Assembly: GCA_945861145.1 (NCBI GenBank)
Contig: CAMATL010000007.1
Location: 1 to 41,660 of the forward strand
Length of the DNA stretch: 41,660 nt
Direction of reading: 5' to 3'
Source of the DNA: a candidate division TM6 bacterium GW2011_GWF2_37_49
Lineage (GTDB): Bacteria; Babelota; Babeliae; Babelales; RVW-14
Shown here: positions 33,133-41,660 of the stretch, one piece after another
Numbering within the stretch: the stretch's first letter is position 1
How the letters are laid out: each line of letters opens with the position of its first letter
Program-made: the position numbers and the translations under genes
Notes under the pieces: generated by a model
Database searches by the model: none
Told to the model about the DNA's origin: nothing
The model's input: the letters and a program-made list of their open reading frames with translations, nothing else

Positions 33133-36100
33133 TCGCGAGAAAACTTACATGGCTGCTCCTGCTTGCCCTTTTTTCATCACTATCCGCCGCCGTTACTTTC
33201 GATGCGGTAGATCTGAAAAAACAAGCAGAATTTAATGGTTTAGGCTATAAAACAGCCAACCTCATAGTGCTGCAATCACTCGCTAGCAAAATCAACCAAT
33301 CCATGACGCCTGATTATGTCACCGTGCCTGCTTTTGTTGGCATCAGCAACATAACCATGCATCACTACCTCAAAACAATCAATTTTGACCTCGCTGCCAC
33401 TTGGAATACAATTCTTAGGAATACTGCTGGCCCACATCAGCGTAAAAAAATGCTCAAACGCAAACAGCTCAACACTAAATTTAGAATAGCGCTCGAAACA
33501 CTCCAAGAAAGCATTACTAATCTTTTTGTTAATCAATCACTTCTTAGCTTCAAGCCCCTTCATGATTTTTTACACACCGCCAAACAGAGCGACTGGTCAC
33601 TTATGGTACGTAGTACCGGCAAAGAAGACTCTGAGACACTGGCCAACGCTGGTGGCAACGTAAGTGTCGCCAATGTTCCCGCCACAGATTCTCATATTAT
33701 GCATGCCATCGGTGAAGTATTGGCCTCATATGTCAGCGTTAAATCAATGCAACAACGACTACAAGCTGGCGACAACACTGTATTTGAAATTCCTTTTCTT
33801 CCCGTGCTTATTCAACGCATGATCGGCGAACCGATAGGCGGCACAAAACTGGCTACCTCAATTCCTACTGGCTGCGTACTCTATACCACCGAATCTGAGG
33901 GCTTTACGCCCGGCATAGCACTTGTGCAATCAACGTTTGGCCACAACGAAGGCGTTGTACAAAGCTCTATGCCTATCGATACATTTTACCTGAGCAAAAA
34001 CATCACGTACGCAAGTATTAAAAACAAAACTAAGCGGCTTATCCCTGCGCTCGAAATACTGCGCTATACCCTCGCCGAACAAGCAAACCCAGCTACAATT
34101 GCAAGCAATCCAAGCCTTGAACCCCACGCGTTACAATCGCTTTATGTCATCGCTCAGGAAGTAGAAAAATTTTATGGCAAACCCATGGATCTTGAGCTAG
34201 TAGTCATGCCGCACCAAAAGACTATTTATCTCGTGCAAGCCCGCCCCATTGTTATGCCACAAATCAAAGCCACGCCACGATTCCTTAAAGATCTCAACGC
34301 ATTCAAAGTATCGCAACGCATCCCGTGTACTATCATTAATAGTAATCGAGGTATGTTACTCGAAAAAGTATCCGCCCATCAGCTCATCATGGCAAAAACA
34401 CTCGAAAAAGCGCTTACGGAATTCAATAATTTACGCGAAGAAAAAGAAGATATTTTAGCAATTGCCGTTGATGAAGAAGCAGAAACCACTTCTCATGCCG
34501 CTGCAGTATTTCGCGGCGAAGGTAAAGTAATAATACGATTAGCAAACGGATTTGAAAAACTAGCGGCGCTTATGACACAACCACAAGCAACAATTGCAAT
34601 CAGTACACAGCAAGGCGTGATTATCGACTTAACTGATCAATCACTGCTAACACCCGCACAAATTGTATCAGGACTAACAAGTCACCCTGCAAATATCCCC
34701 CTCAGCATTACCAACGGAAGCAATCTGTGGCCGTATTTCACATTGCCAAGCCTTAAAGCAAAGCGCAAGGTAGCAACAATTTTGCAAGAGCTTAAAAAAG
34801 CTCCTCAAAACAGCACCTTGCTCAATGAGCTCTGCGCTGCAGTCAATCAACCTGACCCTCTTATCGTAAGCAAGCAACTACAGAGCGCAACTAAAACAAT
34901 AGCGGCGACCCTGAACAAAAAACGTGGCGCACTGCAACGTTTTGTACTGAACGTCACCCAAGAAATTAAACATGCTGCGAATAAAGAACTTGTTGCATTT
35001 CATCTACGCATGCTCGAGCTTGCTCTCACACAAAAAAATACTCCTGCGTATGCAGATACTTACTCACATGAAAGCCTGCACATATACAGCACATCTGCCA
35101 GTAATTTCCTTAACCATGTCATTGAACCAGCACTTGCAGCAGGCGAAATTTCAACCACACTCATACAAGACGCTACAATCTTAAATCTTGCACAGACCGG
35201 CTATAATCGCTGCCTTACCCCCGCAGTACGACAAGCATGGTTTCACTTTCTTGACTTGCATGCACTCTATAAACTTGCTCCACAACATGCTCGCATTGCT
35301 AAGCTACTAACACGGCTAGAAGAAGATGATTTACTGGCTGGTTGGATTAATACCTCCATCGTACAAATCATGCAACGCCTCCCGGCAAAAAATAGCATTT
35401 CATATCAAGCGGCGGCTGATGCTTTAGCGCACGAGTTTGAAAGCGCTCAAAAACAACTCATTACTATCAACCAAGCACTTCAAGCTATTATGAATATGCA
35501 AATAAACGATTGGGAAGATGCTAAAAAATTTGAGGCTCTTTTTGCTCGGCTTACCAAAGAAGTTATTAACACATACAATACGCCAGCATTTGATGATTTG
35601 CTCGACCTATGCGAACAATCATCAAACAATGCACTCAAGCTCGCCATAATCACAGCGCTTAAAAAAATTACTGACCGCTACGATCTTTTCATTAAAGCAA
35701 TTAAAGGAAGCACTCAGTACACAGACAAAAAAACCAAGATCAGACATTTTCATCTCATGCTAGAAGGTTACGTTCAACTTCTTGAAAAAGTATGTGACAA
35801 CAACGTACTCATGGCAGCACTCAAAGAACGGCTCAATGATTATGATGAAGAAAACGAAGATGAACTTGTAATATCAGAGCACTTTAATGTAAACATCATC
35901 ATCCAACAAAATGAAATTAACAGTTCAAACTCATTCTCTCGTCGTAAATTTTTCGATTACATTGAATCACTCGAAGATCTTTTTACCACTACCCACCAAC
36001 TACTTCTCAGTGAAATCAGTAGAAAAATTGTAGCCTGGGATATCACAAAAGCCATCGATATGCCTGAAGTAGTAAGCGCAGTACAAGAAGTACTTGAACT

Positions 36101-36878
36101 CGATGATCAACTCACCGGCATCAGCTTTGAAGGCTCTAACGTTATCTTTACCTACAACCGCAAGCTTCGCGCACACAGCATCCAAATAGAAGTTTGCTAC
36201 GACTGTATTAATAAAAGAGTAGTCCTGAGCTACCATTTTTATGGCTTCAATGAATTTTTACGTTGGAATCTAATCAAGGATTATATTGCGATCATTTCTC
36301 CAAAACTGAATCTTACAGTCGAACGTGTTGTTTCTCGTGACTATGGACTATCGATTTACTGGCATGTGCCAACGACAGAAGCAGTGCATACACTTAACGA
36401 TTTCTTAGAAGACGTAATCGATATCACGTTTGAGCTTTCAATCGAAAATAGAAAAGCTATCTTTACTCACCTTGAAGACACGCTCGAAAATTTATATAAA
36501 AAATGCCTACAACTCTATAAGTCGCCAGAAGCACTACTCAAAGCACTGACCGCTACTACTTTAAAAACCAGCTTTAACTTGCTTACACTACCAGCACTTA
36601 ATCAAATAGCACAGCAGCAACCGCAAGCGGCGATAGAAATTTTTCAACAAGGGATAAAAACTGCAACTCAAATCGTAGAAAGCACCAACCATGATAATCT
36701 GGTTACTGCACATTACATCCTCGCTGAAATTACCAGCGCGGCCAACGAGCTAAACCATGACTCAACTAAACATAAAATCACGCTGCCAAAACGTACCCGT
36801 TTAGCCAACTACAAAACGTATCATAAAGTAGTAAGTAGTCTTTTAGAAAAAGTAGAATTACTTGTTGATGAAATTTAA
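33105..36878 (+). CDS. Exported protein with PEP-synthase-type ATP-grasp and phosphohistidine domains
   Basis: 1257 residues from the ATG at 33105 (GGAGG upstream); 33129 is an alternative. A signal sequence or anchor (KLTWLLLLALFSSLSA) comes first. Then a pyruvate-phosphate dikinase N-terminal ATP-grasp domain: LMVRSTGKED (about 166-175), VQSTFGHNEGVVQSSMPIDTFYL, FYGKPMDLEL and YLVQARPI (to about 382). A phosphohistidine domain follows, with ETTSHAAAVFRGEGKV (His464). Residues about 510-1257 are long, helical and unrecognised; the usual PEP/pyruvate barrel is absent. Kinases with this swivelling domain pair include PEP synthase and rifampin phosphotransferase. An envelope-directed form is unusual, because ATP is scarce outside the cytoplasm. 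Confidence 0.82.
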   Translation: MLPVNAGNMFARKLTWLLLLALFSSLSAAVTFDAVDLKKQAEFNGLGYKTANLIVLQSLASKINQSMTPDYVTVPAFVGISNITMHHYLKTINFDLAATWNTILRNTAGPHQRKKMLKRKQLNTKFRIALETLQESITNLFVNQSLLSFKPLHDFLHTAKQSDWSLMVRSTGKEDSETLANAGGNVSVANVPATDSHIMHAIGEVLASYVSVKSMQQRLQAGDNTVFEIPFLPVLIQRMIGEPIGGTKLATSIPTGCVLYTTESEGFTPGIALVQSTFGHNEGVVQSSMPIDTFYLSKNITYASIKNKTKRLIPALEILRYTLAEQANPATIASNPSLEPHALQSLYVIAQEVEKFYGKPMDLELVVMPHQKTIYLVQARPIVMPQIKATPRFLKDLNAFKVSQRIPCTIINSNRGMLLEKVSAHQLIMAKTLEKALTEFNNLREEKEDILAIAVDEEAETTSHAAAVFRGEGKVIIRLANGFEKLAALMTQPQATIAISTQQGVIIDLTDQSLLTPAQIVSGLTSHPANIPLSITNGSNLWPYFTLPSLKAKRKVATILQELKKAPQNSTLLNELCAAVNQPDPLIVSKQLQSATKTIAATLNKKRGALQRFVLNVTQEIKHAANKELVAFHLRMLELALTQKNTPAYADTYSHESLHIYSTSASNFLNHVIEPALAAGEISTTLIQDATILNLAQTGYNRCLTPAVRQAWFHFLDLHALYKLAPQHARIAKLLTRLEEDDLLAGWINTSIVQIMQRLPAKNSISYQAAADALAHEFESAQKQLITINQALQAIMNMQINDWEDAKKFEALFARLTKEVINTYNTPAFDDLLDLCEQSSNNALKLAIITALKKITDRYDLFIKAIKGSTQYTDKKTKIRHFHLMLEGYVQLLEKVCDNNVLMAALKERLNDYDEENEDELVISEHFNVNIIIQQNEINSSNSFSRRKFFDYIESLEDLFTTTHQLLLSEISRKIVAWDITKAIDMPEVVSAVQEVLELDDQLTGISFEGSNVIFTYNRKLRAHSIQIEVCYDCINKRVVLSYHFYGFNEFLRWNLIKDYIAIISPKLNLTVERVVSRDYGLSIYWHVPTTEAVHTLNDFLEDVIDITFELSIENRKAIFTHLEDTLENLYKKCLQLYKSPEALLKALTATTLKTSFNLLTLPALNQIAQQQPQAAIEIFQQGIKTATQIVESTNHDNLVTAHYILAEITSAANELNHDSTKHKITLPKRTRLANYKTYHKVVSSLLEKVELLVDEI

Positions 36879-36889
36879 ATCATTGTCAA

Positions 36890-36950
36890 GGTGCTTAGAA
36901 TCGATGAAAAACTTTAAAAACCATTCTTTTCATTGATTTTAAGCAATTTT
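36890..36950 (+). terminator. Possible terminator hairpin
   Basis: GTGCTTAGAATCGATGAAAA can pair, mostly with G-U wobbles, with TTTTCATTGATTTTAAGCAA downstream, then ATTTT follows. It lies just after the stop of the 1257-residue gene and overlaps the next promoter. Confidence 0.45.
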
Positions 36951-36961
36951 CATGCTATAAT
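36933..36961 (+). promoter_or_regulatory. Promoter for the 325-residue exported protein gene
   Basis: TTGATT (36933-36938), a 17-base spacer and a perfect TATAAT (36956-36961) with the extended TGC in front. This is the best promoter match in the window. The ATG is 55 bases further. Confidence 0.6.
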
Positions 36962-37015
36962 TCTCTGTCTATCAGCAACACATCATACGATCCTACATAT
37001 TGGAAAATCGTTACT

Positions 37016-37993
37016 ATGAAAAAAAAATTATTACACTATTTTGCTTTTTTTATCACTTCTTTATCAATCACTCATCTACAGGCAGAATCGCTTGAACCAA
37101 TAGTTATCGAAGATTATTTTGGTGAAACAAAATATACTGTTACCATATTTGATCTTGCTCCTTACATTGATAAACACATCGAAAACAATCTGCCCGAAAA
37201 AGAAAAACTCACAACAGTGTTTTCACTTCTTGGCCTAGAAACAAAGAAGGTGAAAAAATCAGGGCACCAAGTTGATAGATTTTTAAAAGCAAGAAAAGAC
37301 ACATCTAAGCTTTTAGAAAAAGACAGCACCAACGGGACAATTATTTTTGCCACTTCACCTGATGAGCGAGTCGCTAAAACGATACAGTTCATGCAAAGCC
37401 TAGAATCCGGCAATAATACAACACCGTACGAAGTGCACCTTATGCTTCGAGGAGGCGAAAAAAAAAATTCCGACAAATACACAATTTCTAATCAAGCACT
37501 ACATACGGTTCCTACATTGATAGAAAAAGGCCAAGAAGAACCAACACATCACCGACACAATCTATTTGATATGCTCAGCACTCAACTTGATCAACATTTA
37601 GAGCATTTTGGTATTTGGCAAGAAATTTGCCATGAAGCAAAGAATTTTGTTAAAGAAGCCCATCAAGAAATAAGCATGTTTACTGCAATTTCCTGTGACT
37701 GCGGATACAACATTCTAGGTGCAATGCAATACACATTTAATAAAAAAGATAGCTGTTATCATCGAGCTTTCAAACCATTTACAAAAACACACATTAAATA
37801 CCTGAGTAACACAAAAACTCAAAGAGTCTTACGATATGCCATTTACGACTTAGTAAAAGATGCTTCAGAGGATAAAAAAACTCCCTCAGCAAAAACACTA
37901 GCTAAATTTTTATCTAAACTTAGCGACGAAGAGACAAAAGAGATCAATGCAACTATGATGGTAATTGAAGATTTTTATAATTCTTATTGCTAA
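37016..37993 (+). CDS. Exported protein of unknown function
   Basis: 325 residues with a signal peptide (MKKKLLHYFAFFITSLSITHLQA). Contains a Lys/Glu-rich middle, IIFATSPDERVAKTIQFM, and a helical C-terminal half. Cysteines cluster at CHEAKNF, SCDCGYN, SCYH and the final Cys, which suggests disulfides or metal binding. A histidine-rich stretch (HHRHN) is also present. No family recognised. It is ended by the strong hairpin at 38027-38072. Confidence 0.75.
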   Translation: MKKKLLHYFAFFITSLSITHLQAESLEPIVIEDYFGETKYTVTIFDLAPYIDKHIENNLPEKEKLTTVFSLLGLETKKVKKSGHQVDRFLKARKDTSKLLEKDSTNGTIIFATSPDERVAKTIQFMQSLESGNNTTPYEVHLMLRGGEKKNSDKYTISNQALHTVPTLIEKGQEEPTHHRHNLFDMLSTQLDQHLEHFGIWQEICHEAKNFVKEAHQEISMFTAISCDCGYNILGAMQYTFNKKDSCYHRAFKPFTKTHIKYLSNTKTQRVLRYAIYDLVKDASEDKKTPSAKTLAKFLSKLSDEETKEINATMMVIEDFYNSYC

Positions 37994-38026
37994 GACCTTC
38001 AATACTTTTTACTCTTCGCCAAGCAC

Positions 38027-38072
38027 ATTAAAAGAAAACCCCAGCTTTAAAAAGCTGGGGTTTTCTTTTAAT
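38027..38072. terminator. Bidirectional terminator
   Basis: A perfect 22-bp stem (38027-38048 with 38051-38072) with a two-base centre and A/T tracts on both sides. It separates the convergent 325-residue gene and aspS. Confidence 0.92.
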
Positions 38073-38109
38073 GTAAATAAAATGGGGCAAAATTATCCCC
38101 TTTTATTTA

Positions 38110-39870
38110 TTACAAAACTTTAATTCCCAATTCTCGCAGCTGCTTGCCATCAACCTCTGACGGCGTCTCCATCATCAAGCAGGAGCCTTTTTGCGTCTTA
38201 GGAAACGCGATAACATCGCGAATCGACTCAGTACCGCCCAGGATCATAACCAAACGATCAACACCAAAAGCAATACCACCTTCTGGTGGATAGCCAAATT
38301 GTTGCGCTTCGAGCAAGAAGCCAAATTTATTTTTCGCATCTTCTTTTGAAAGCCCGAGCAAGTCAAATACCGCTGACTGGGTTTGTGCATCATGGATACG
38401 GATAGAACCACCACCAAGCTCTTCGCCATTACATACTAAATCGTATGCCCGAGCCTTGATTTCTTTGGTTGGTACATCTCTCCAACCTTCATTAGGCGAA
38501 GTAAACGGGTGATGCTTTGCATCCCAACGTTGTTCTTCTTTATTCCATTCAAACATAGGGAATTCAGTAACCCAAAACATCTTGTAGCAATTGCGATCAA
38601 TGAGCTGCAAGGCCTTGCCAAACTCAACACGCAATTTACCCAAAATATCCCACGCATCATCATATTCACCGGCGATAACAAAGAGGGTATCTTTAACCGT
38701 CAAATCGGTAATTACTTTTTGCATATCATCAAAGAACGTAGCTGGTAAAAATTTAGCTAGTGGCCCGGTTGCCGTTTTATCTTCGTTAAAACGAATGTAA
38801 ATAAGCCCCTTGGCCTTGAATTCTTTAGTTACACGATCAACCCAATGATCCAGCTCTGATCGGCTAAACGCTTTATTTTTAACACACAGCGCACCAACAC
38901 TGCCACCAGCAATAATAATTTCTTTCAAGAAATCTGCGGGCACCGTAGCAAACACACTCGTTACATTATTAATTTCTAAATCAAAGCGCATGTCCGGCTT
39001 GTCTGACCCAAAGCGGCGAAACATTTCATCGTACGAAAAGCGGCTGAACGGCAACGGCAATTCAATATTCAAAAATTGCTTCCAAAGGCGCTTCATCAAG
39101 CCTTCGCAGACTGCATAAATATCTTCTTCGTTGATAAATGACATTTCAATATCAAGCTGAGTAAATTCAGGCTGACGATTTGAACGCAAATCTTCATCGC
39201 GAAAACAACGCGCAATCTGAAAATAGCGTTCCATACCTGCAACCATTAAAAGCTGTTTATAAATTTGCGGGGATTGAGGCAACGCGTAAAACGTGCCTTT
39301 GTTCATACGTGATGGCACCAAAAAATCTCGTGCACCTTCAGGCGTGCTCTTAGAAAGATTTGGTGTTTCGATTTCATAAAACGATTGCCCGTTCATATAA
39401 TCACGCATAGCAAACAAAAGCTCATGACGCAATTTGATAAGACGATGCATTGCAGGACGGCGCAAATCAAGGTAGCGATATTTAAGCCGTAACTCTTCGC
39501 CCACTTTTTCTGCTTCTTCTAATTGAAATGGTAACGGTTCTGATTTAGCACAAAGCTCAAGCTCATTTATCTTGATTTCAAACCGGCCGGTTGGCATTTT
39601 GTCATTGATAGCAGAATCATCGCGATTAACGAGAGTGCCTTTGGCTATGACAACATATTCAAGACGCAAATCTTGAGCTGTAGAAATCACTGAGGCTTCA
39701 AAATGAGGATCGAAAACAAGCTGCACATTACCCGTGCGATCTCGTAGATTGATAAATATCACGCCGCCATGATCGCGCCGTCTATCGACCCATCCAGCAA
39801 CACAAACCGTGCTGCCAACTAGTTCTTGTTTAACTTCTCCACACCACGTTGATCTACGTAGTTTTGCCAT
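38110..39870 (-). CDS. aspS: Aspartyl-tRNA synthetase, bacterial type, probably non-discriminating
   Basis: 586 residues. The N-terminal anticodon-binding OB fold (GWVDRRRDHGGVIFINLRDR), class II motif 2 (FRDEDLRSNRQPEFTQLDIEMSF), the bacterial GAD insertion (about 300-410) and motif 3 (GVDRLVMIL) are all present. It charges tRNA-Asp. In RRRDHGG the His (residue 34) corresponds to the residue linked to non-discriminating enzymes, which also charge tRNA-Asn; discriminating ones usually have Leu. This would need the GatCAB amidotransferase, not seen here. The ribosome site AAGGGCG precedes the ATG. Confidence 0.97.
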   Translation of the reverse strand: MAKLRRSTWCGEVKQELVGSTVCVAGWVDRRRDHGGVIFINLRDRTGNVQLVFDPHFEASVISTAQDLRLEYVVIAKGTLVNRDDSAINDKMPTGRFEIKINELELCAKSEPLPFQLEEAEKVGEELRLKYRYLDLRRPAMHRLIKLRHELLFAMRDYMNGQSFYEIETPNLSKSTPEGARDFLVPSRMNKGTFYALPQSPQIYKQLLMVAGMERYFQIARCFRDEDLRSNRQPEFTQLDIEMSFINEEDIYAVCEGLMKRLWKQFLNIELPLPFSRFSYDEMFRRFGSDKPDMRFDLEINNVTSVFATVPADFLKEIIIAGGSVGALCVKNKAFSRSELDHWVDRVTKEFKAKGLIYIRFNEDKTATGPLAKFLPATFFDDMQKVITDLTVKDTLFVIAGEYDDAWDILGKLRVEFGKALQLIDRNCYKMFWVTEFPMFEWNKEEQRWDAKHHPFTSPNEGWRDVPTKEIKARAYDLVCNGEELGGGSIRIHDAQTQSAVFDLLGLSKEDAKNKFGFLLEAQQFGYPPEGGIAFGVDRLVMILGGTESIRDVIAFPKTQKGSCLMMETPSEVDGKQLRELGIKVL

Positions 39871-39944
39871 GAAACACGCCCTTACTGATTTAAAAACAAC
39901 CTCTCAATTGAACGTTCTAGAGAGAGAAAGTCTACCAGGTTCTA

Positions 39945-39979
39945 TAAAAAAAGCAGCCCTCCTCTATGAGGAGGGCTGC
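39945..39979 (-). terminator. Strong minus-strand terminator upstream of aspS
   Basis: GCAGCCCTCCTC (39953-39964) and GAGGAGGGCTGC (39968-39979) are perfect complements. On the minus strand they run into seven T residues. It lies about 75 bases before the aspS start, so it either ends transcripts from upstream or acts as an attenuator of aspS. Confidence 0.85.
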
Positions 39980-40310
39980 AACAAACTCAAAACAATATTT
40001 ATCTTTTTCGAATGTCAGAATCCAGAGCTAATCTATAACTTAAGATTTTATAGTCGGCGCAAATTCTTTAAGTTTTCGCTCCAGGCCTAAACCAATGAAC
40101 TTTCAATTGCGCTATTCTATCTAAGTAGGAGTATTTTCCGATTGGCTTAAGCAATAATTGCAAAAAAATATCCCAATCCCCAGCAAGGAAAAACCCGCGG
40201 TAAGGGTTCAGAAGGTCGAAAAATCTTGATATTTTGGTGTATGATTCATTTAGCTACTTGAATATCAGCTTAAATAAGCTCTTAATTTATTTGACCAAAC
40301 AAGTATAAAT
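39980..40310 (-). other. 330-base stretch with no gene between the acetyltransferase and aspS
   Basis: No coding frame was found on either strand. On the minus strand it would be the 3' untranslated region of the acetyltransferase, or a leader or small RNA ending at the terminator at 39945-39979. A weak hairpin with a T run (AACCC-TTACCGC-GGGTT, 40203-40219) and a small palindrome (40267-40280) are the only structures noted. Confidence 0.35.
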
Positions 40311-40859
40311 TTATTTACGAACCAGAAAATCTTCTCGAGTTATTTCATAGAGAGCGGTTTCAATATCTCGATTTTTGGAATTATTAAAAATTTTAAGCAG
40401 CTTCATTCCTAATCGCAGCGCAAGCCAACGAGCCGCTTTATGGTCTGCAGGAGTATTAGCTCGCAATGCAGATAATTGAAGATTTTCAAATGCATACCGA
40501 ATAAGAGCCTTACAAGCCTCGGAAGCATAACCCCTCGCTTCGTACTGATAATGAATAATTATACCTAAATCCCAACATTCTTCTTCCGCAAAAACGCCCC
40601 GCATTATGCCACAATCACCAATCTGCTTACCGGTAACTTTTTCGATAATAGCTAAGCGACCAATGCCATAGTTGTTGCAATTATCTATGCTTTTTGTAAT
40701 CCATTCTTTTACCTGCTCTTTAGTGTAAGGCTTTGGCCAAAAACGCATTGTCATTGGATCTGCTAACAAAGAATAAATTCCATCAATATTTTTTTCTTCA
40801 TAATCAATCTTTTCATAGAAACACAGGAACAACCGCTCTGTTTCTAACAGTTTTTTCAT
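40311..40859 (-). CDS. GNAT family N-acetyltransferase (RimJ/RimL-like)
   Basis: 182 residues. ETERLFL near the N-terminus, GRLAIIEKVTGKQIGDCGI in the middle, and the acetyl-CoA-binding region EARGYASEACKALIRYAFENL followed by LRANTPADHKAARWLALRLGMKL match the RimJ/RimL-type acetyltransferases. The substrate may be a protein N-terminus or a small molecule and cannot be told. It follows the P-loop gene by 19 bases and is probably co-transcribed. Confidence 0.9.
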   Translation of the reverse strand: MKKLLETERLFLCFYEKIDYEEKNIDGIYSLLADPMTMRFWPKPYTKEQVKEWITKSIDNCNNYGIGRLAIIEKVTGKQIGDCGIMRGVFAEEECWDLGIIIHYQYEARGYASEACKALIRYAFENLQLSALRANTPADHKAARWLALRLGMKLLKIFNNSKNRDIETALYEITREDFLVRK

Positions 40860-40878
40860 ATTTTAGTTCCTTTTATTT

Positions 40879-41403
40879 CTACTCAATACTTTTTAAAAAC
40901 AAAAGTTCTTTTAAAATACTACAAGCTTCAGAATCATTTCTTATTGCTATCACCTTTACATGAGGGTATTTTTTTTGCGCAAGCGTCCACAACGGCTGCA
41001 TTAGCGAAGTATCAAACTGCCACATATATTTTATAAGCCGCCACGGCACTCCATCAATACATCCATCAGGCCTATCGTTTTGCATAGGAAGCAGAGAGCG
41101 TTTAATCATACGCCATAAACATAATAATCTTGGAAAATTAAAGTAAATTACCAAATCAGCTCTGGCAAACCGCTCCATAAATGATGATTTAATTGCACAC
41201 CCTTCAATAATCCAAGACGGCTGATCAATAAGCGCTTGATGAATAACCAGCCATTCAGGAACAGTATATTTTTGCCAATTTGGCTTCCAGTAATACCGGT
41301 CAATGTGATAACAAGCTATTTGTAGTGAATGTGAAATTTTACGAGCAAAGGTTGACTTGCCTGCACCAGGTAAACCGACAATCATAATCCGTTGAGGCGG
41401 CAT
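40879..41403 (-). CDS. P-loop kinase-like protein (adenylate-kinase-like, FlaR/topology-modulation type)
   Basis: 174 residues. Walker A GLPGAGKST is at 10-18. HIDRYYWKPNW and IIEGC follow the pattern of small nucleoside-kinase-like proteins annotated as FlaR or topology modulation proteins, whose true substrate is unclear. ADLVIYFNFPRLLCLWRMIKR is the segment after the central strand. It is the first gene after the rRNA terminators on the minus strand and pairs with the acetyltransferase. Confidence 0.85.
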   Translation of the reverse strand: MPPQRIMIVGLPGAGKSTFARKISHSLQIACYHIDRYYWKPNWQKYTVPEWLVIHQALIDQPSWIIEGCAIKSSFMERFARADLVIYFNFPRLLCLWRMIKRSLLPMQNDRPDGCIDGVPWRLIKYMWQFDTSLMQPLWTLAQKKYPHVKVIAIRNDSEACSILKELLFLKSIE

Positions 41404-41429
41404 AAAAATCCTTTTTCAAATCAAAAAAG

Positions 41430-41449
41430 CTCCTTCTTAAGAGAAGGAG
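41430..41449 (-). terminator. Third hairpin downstream of 5S rRNA
   Basis: CTCCTTCT and AGAAGGAG pair around TAAG, and on the minus strand C and six T residues follow. It is 27 bases before the P-loop gene, so it also shields this gene from rRNA read-through. Confidence 0.75.
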
Positions 41450-41463
41450 TATAATGACGCTAA

Positions 41464-41497
41464 AAAAAAGGATCAAGTTTTTACTCAATCCTTTTTT
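41464..41497 (-). terminator. Second hairpin downstream of 5S rRNA
   Basis: AAAAAAGGAT (41464-41473) and ATCCTTTTTT (41488-41497) pair. On the minus strand the arm ends in a run of about eight T residues. Confidence 0.65.
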
Positions 41498-41513
41498 AGA
41501 AATAAAAAATAGG

Positions 41514-41548
41514 CATAAAAAAAGTCCCTCGATTTCTCGAGGGACTTT
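41514..41548 (-). terminator. First terminator downstream of 5S rRNA
   Basis: AAAGTCCCTCGA (41521-41532) and TCGAGGGACTTT (41537-41548) pair perfectly around TTTC. On the minus strand a T run follows. It starts three bases after the 5S rRNA. Confidence 0.9.
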
Positions 41549-41550
41549 AA

Positions 41551-41660
41551 TCCTGGCAGTACTTATTTTCCCAGACCGTCGCCAGCCAAGTATCTTCAGC
41601 GTTGCGGACTTTACTGCTGTATTCGAAATGGGAACAGGTGTTTCCCCGCAACTATTGCCA
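41551..41660 (-). rRNA. rrf: 5S ribosomal RNA (5' end cut by the window edge)
   Basis: On the minus strand the sequence reads TGGCAATAGTTGCGGGG, then ACACCTGTTCCCATTTCGAA and ends in GTACTGCCAGG. The ACACCTGTTCCCAT-CGAA block, the two ends that pair in helix I (CCTGGCA with TGCCAGG) and a length near 110 identify 5S. A few bases of the 5' end lie beyond the window. 23S and 16S would be expected beyond the right edge if the operon is standard. Confidence 0.92.

Noticed and set aside
40195-40225. T-box-like ACCGCGGG upstream of aspS on the minus strand
   Set aside because: Only part of the T-box core matches (the GGTGG part is absent), it is far from the terminator at 39945, and no specifier stem was found.

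Overview
The window looks like part of a small, moderately AT-rich chromosome of a host-dependent bacterium. My best guess is Candidatus Dependentiae (TM6) or a similar protist-associated lineage. Reasons: ordinary bacterial housekeeping genes (polA, rpmA, secF, rho, tsaD, smpB, birA, sppA, prmC, ftsY, aspS, 5S rRNA) alternate with many unrecognised proteins carrying N-terminal export signals. There is no phage, plasmid, transposase or CRISPR locus. The assignment is inference from gene content and was not tested by a search.

Layout. 1-5400: end of an unidentified gene, a 705-aa exported protein (minus), then a MEMO-AMMECR1 lipoprotein whose stop overlaps the start of an FAD/NAD(P) oxidoreductase. 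5400-10056: ruvX (minus) divergent from polA, then rpmA and secF. 10100-11770: two small exported membrane proteins separated by a 21-bp inverted repeat. 11760-15083: rho, with a foldable leader and a long N/Q/G-rich N-terminal tail, then tsaD. 15088-18180: exported protein (minus), then DUF2062, smpB and birA. birA carries an in-frame palindromic repeat element, and a close copy lies between genes near 28.3 kb. 18200-20660: a lipoprotein serine hydrolase, then a decayed stretch with a truncated DUF4143 ATPase. 20757-25078 (minus): sppA, rubredoxin, two exported proteins, prmC, ftsY.

25366-31565 is the most unusual part. It is a tandemly duplicated two-gene cassette: an exported helical protein followed by a membrane AAA+ ATPase. 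The ATPases have a signal sequence, a predicted coiled-coil region, one membrane helix, an LVRESS motif and one AAA+ module. That order, and several motifs, match the eukaryotic mitochondrial ATPase ATAD3. Exported proteins continue to 38 kb, including a 1257-aa protein with PEP-synthase-type ATP-grasp and phosphohistidine domains whose start codons lie in a perfect 12-bp inverted repeat. aspS, a GNAT acetyltransferase, a P-loop kinase-like gene and 5S rRNA followed by three hairpins close the window on the minus strand.

The housekeeping genes cover replication/repair, translation, rescue, tRNA modification, secretion and termination. The accessory genes are nearly all envelope-directed, which fits an organism whose specialised biology is at its cell surface or host interface.
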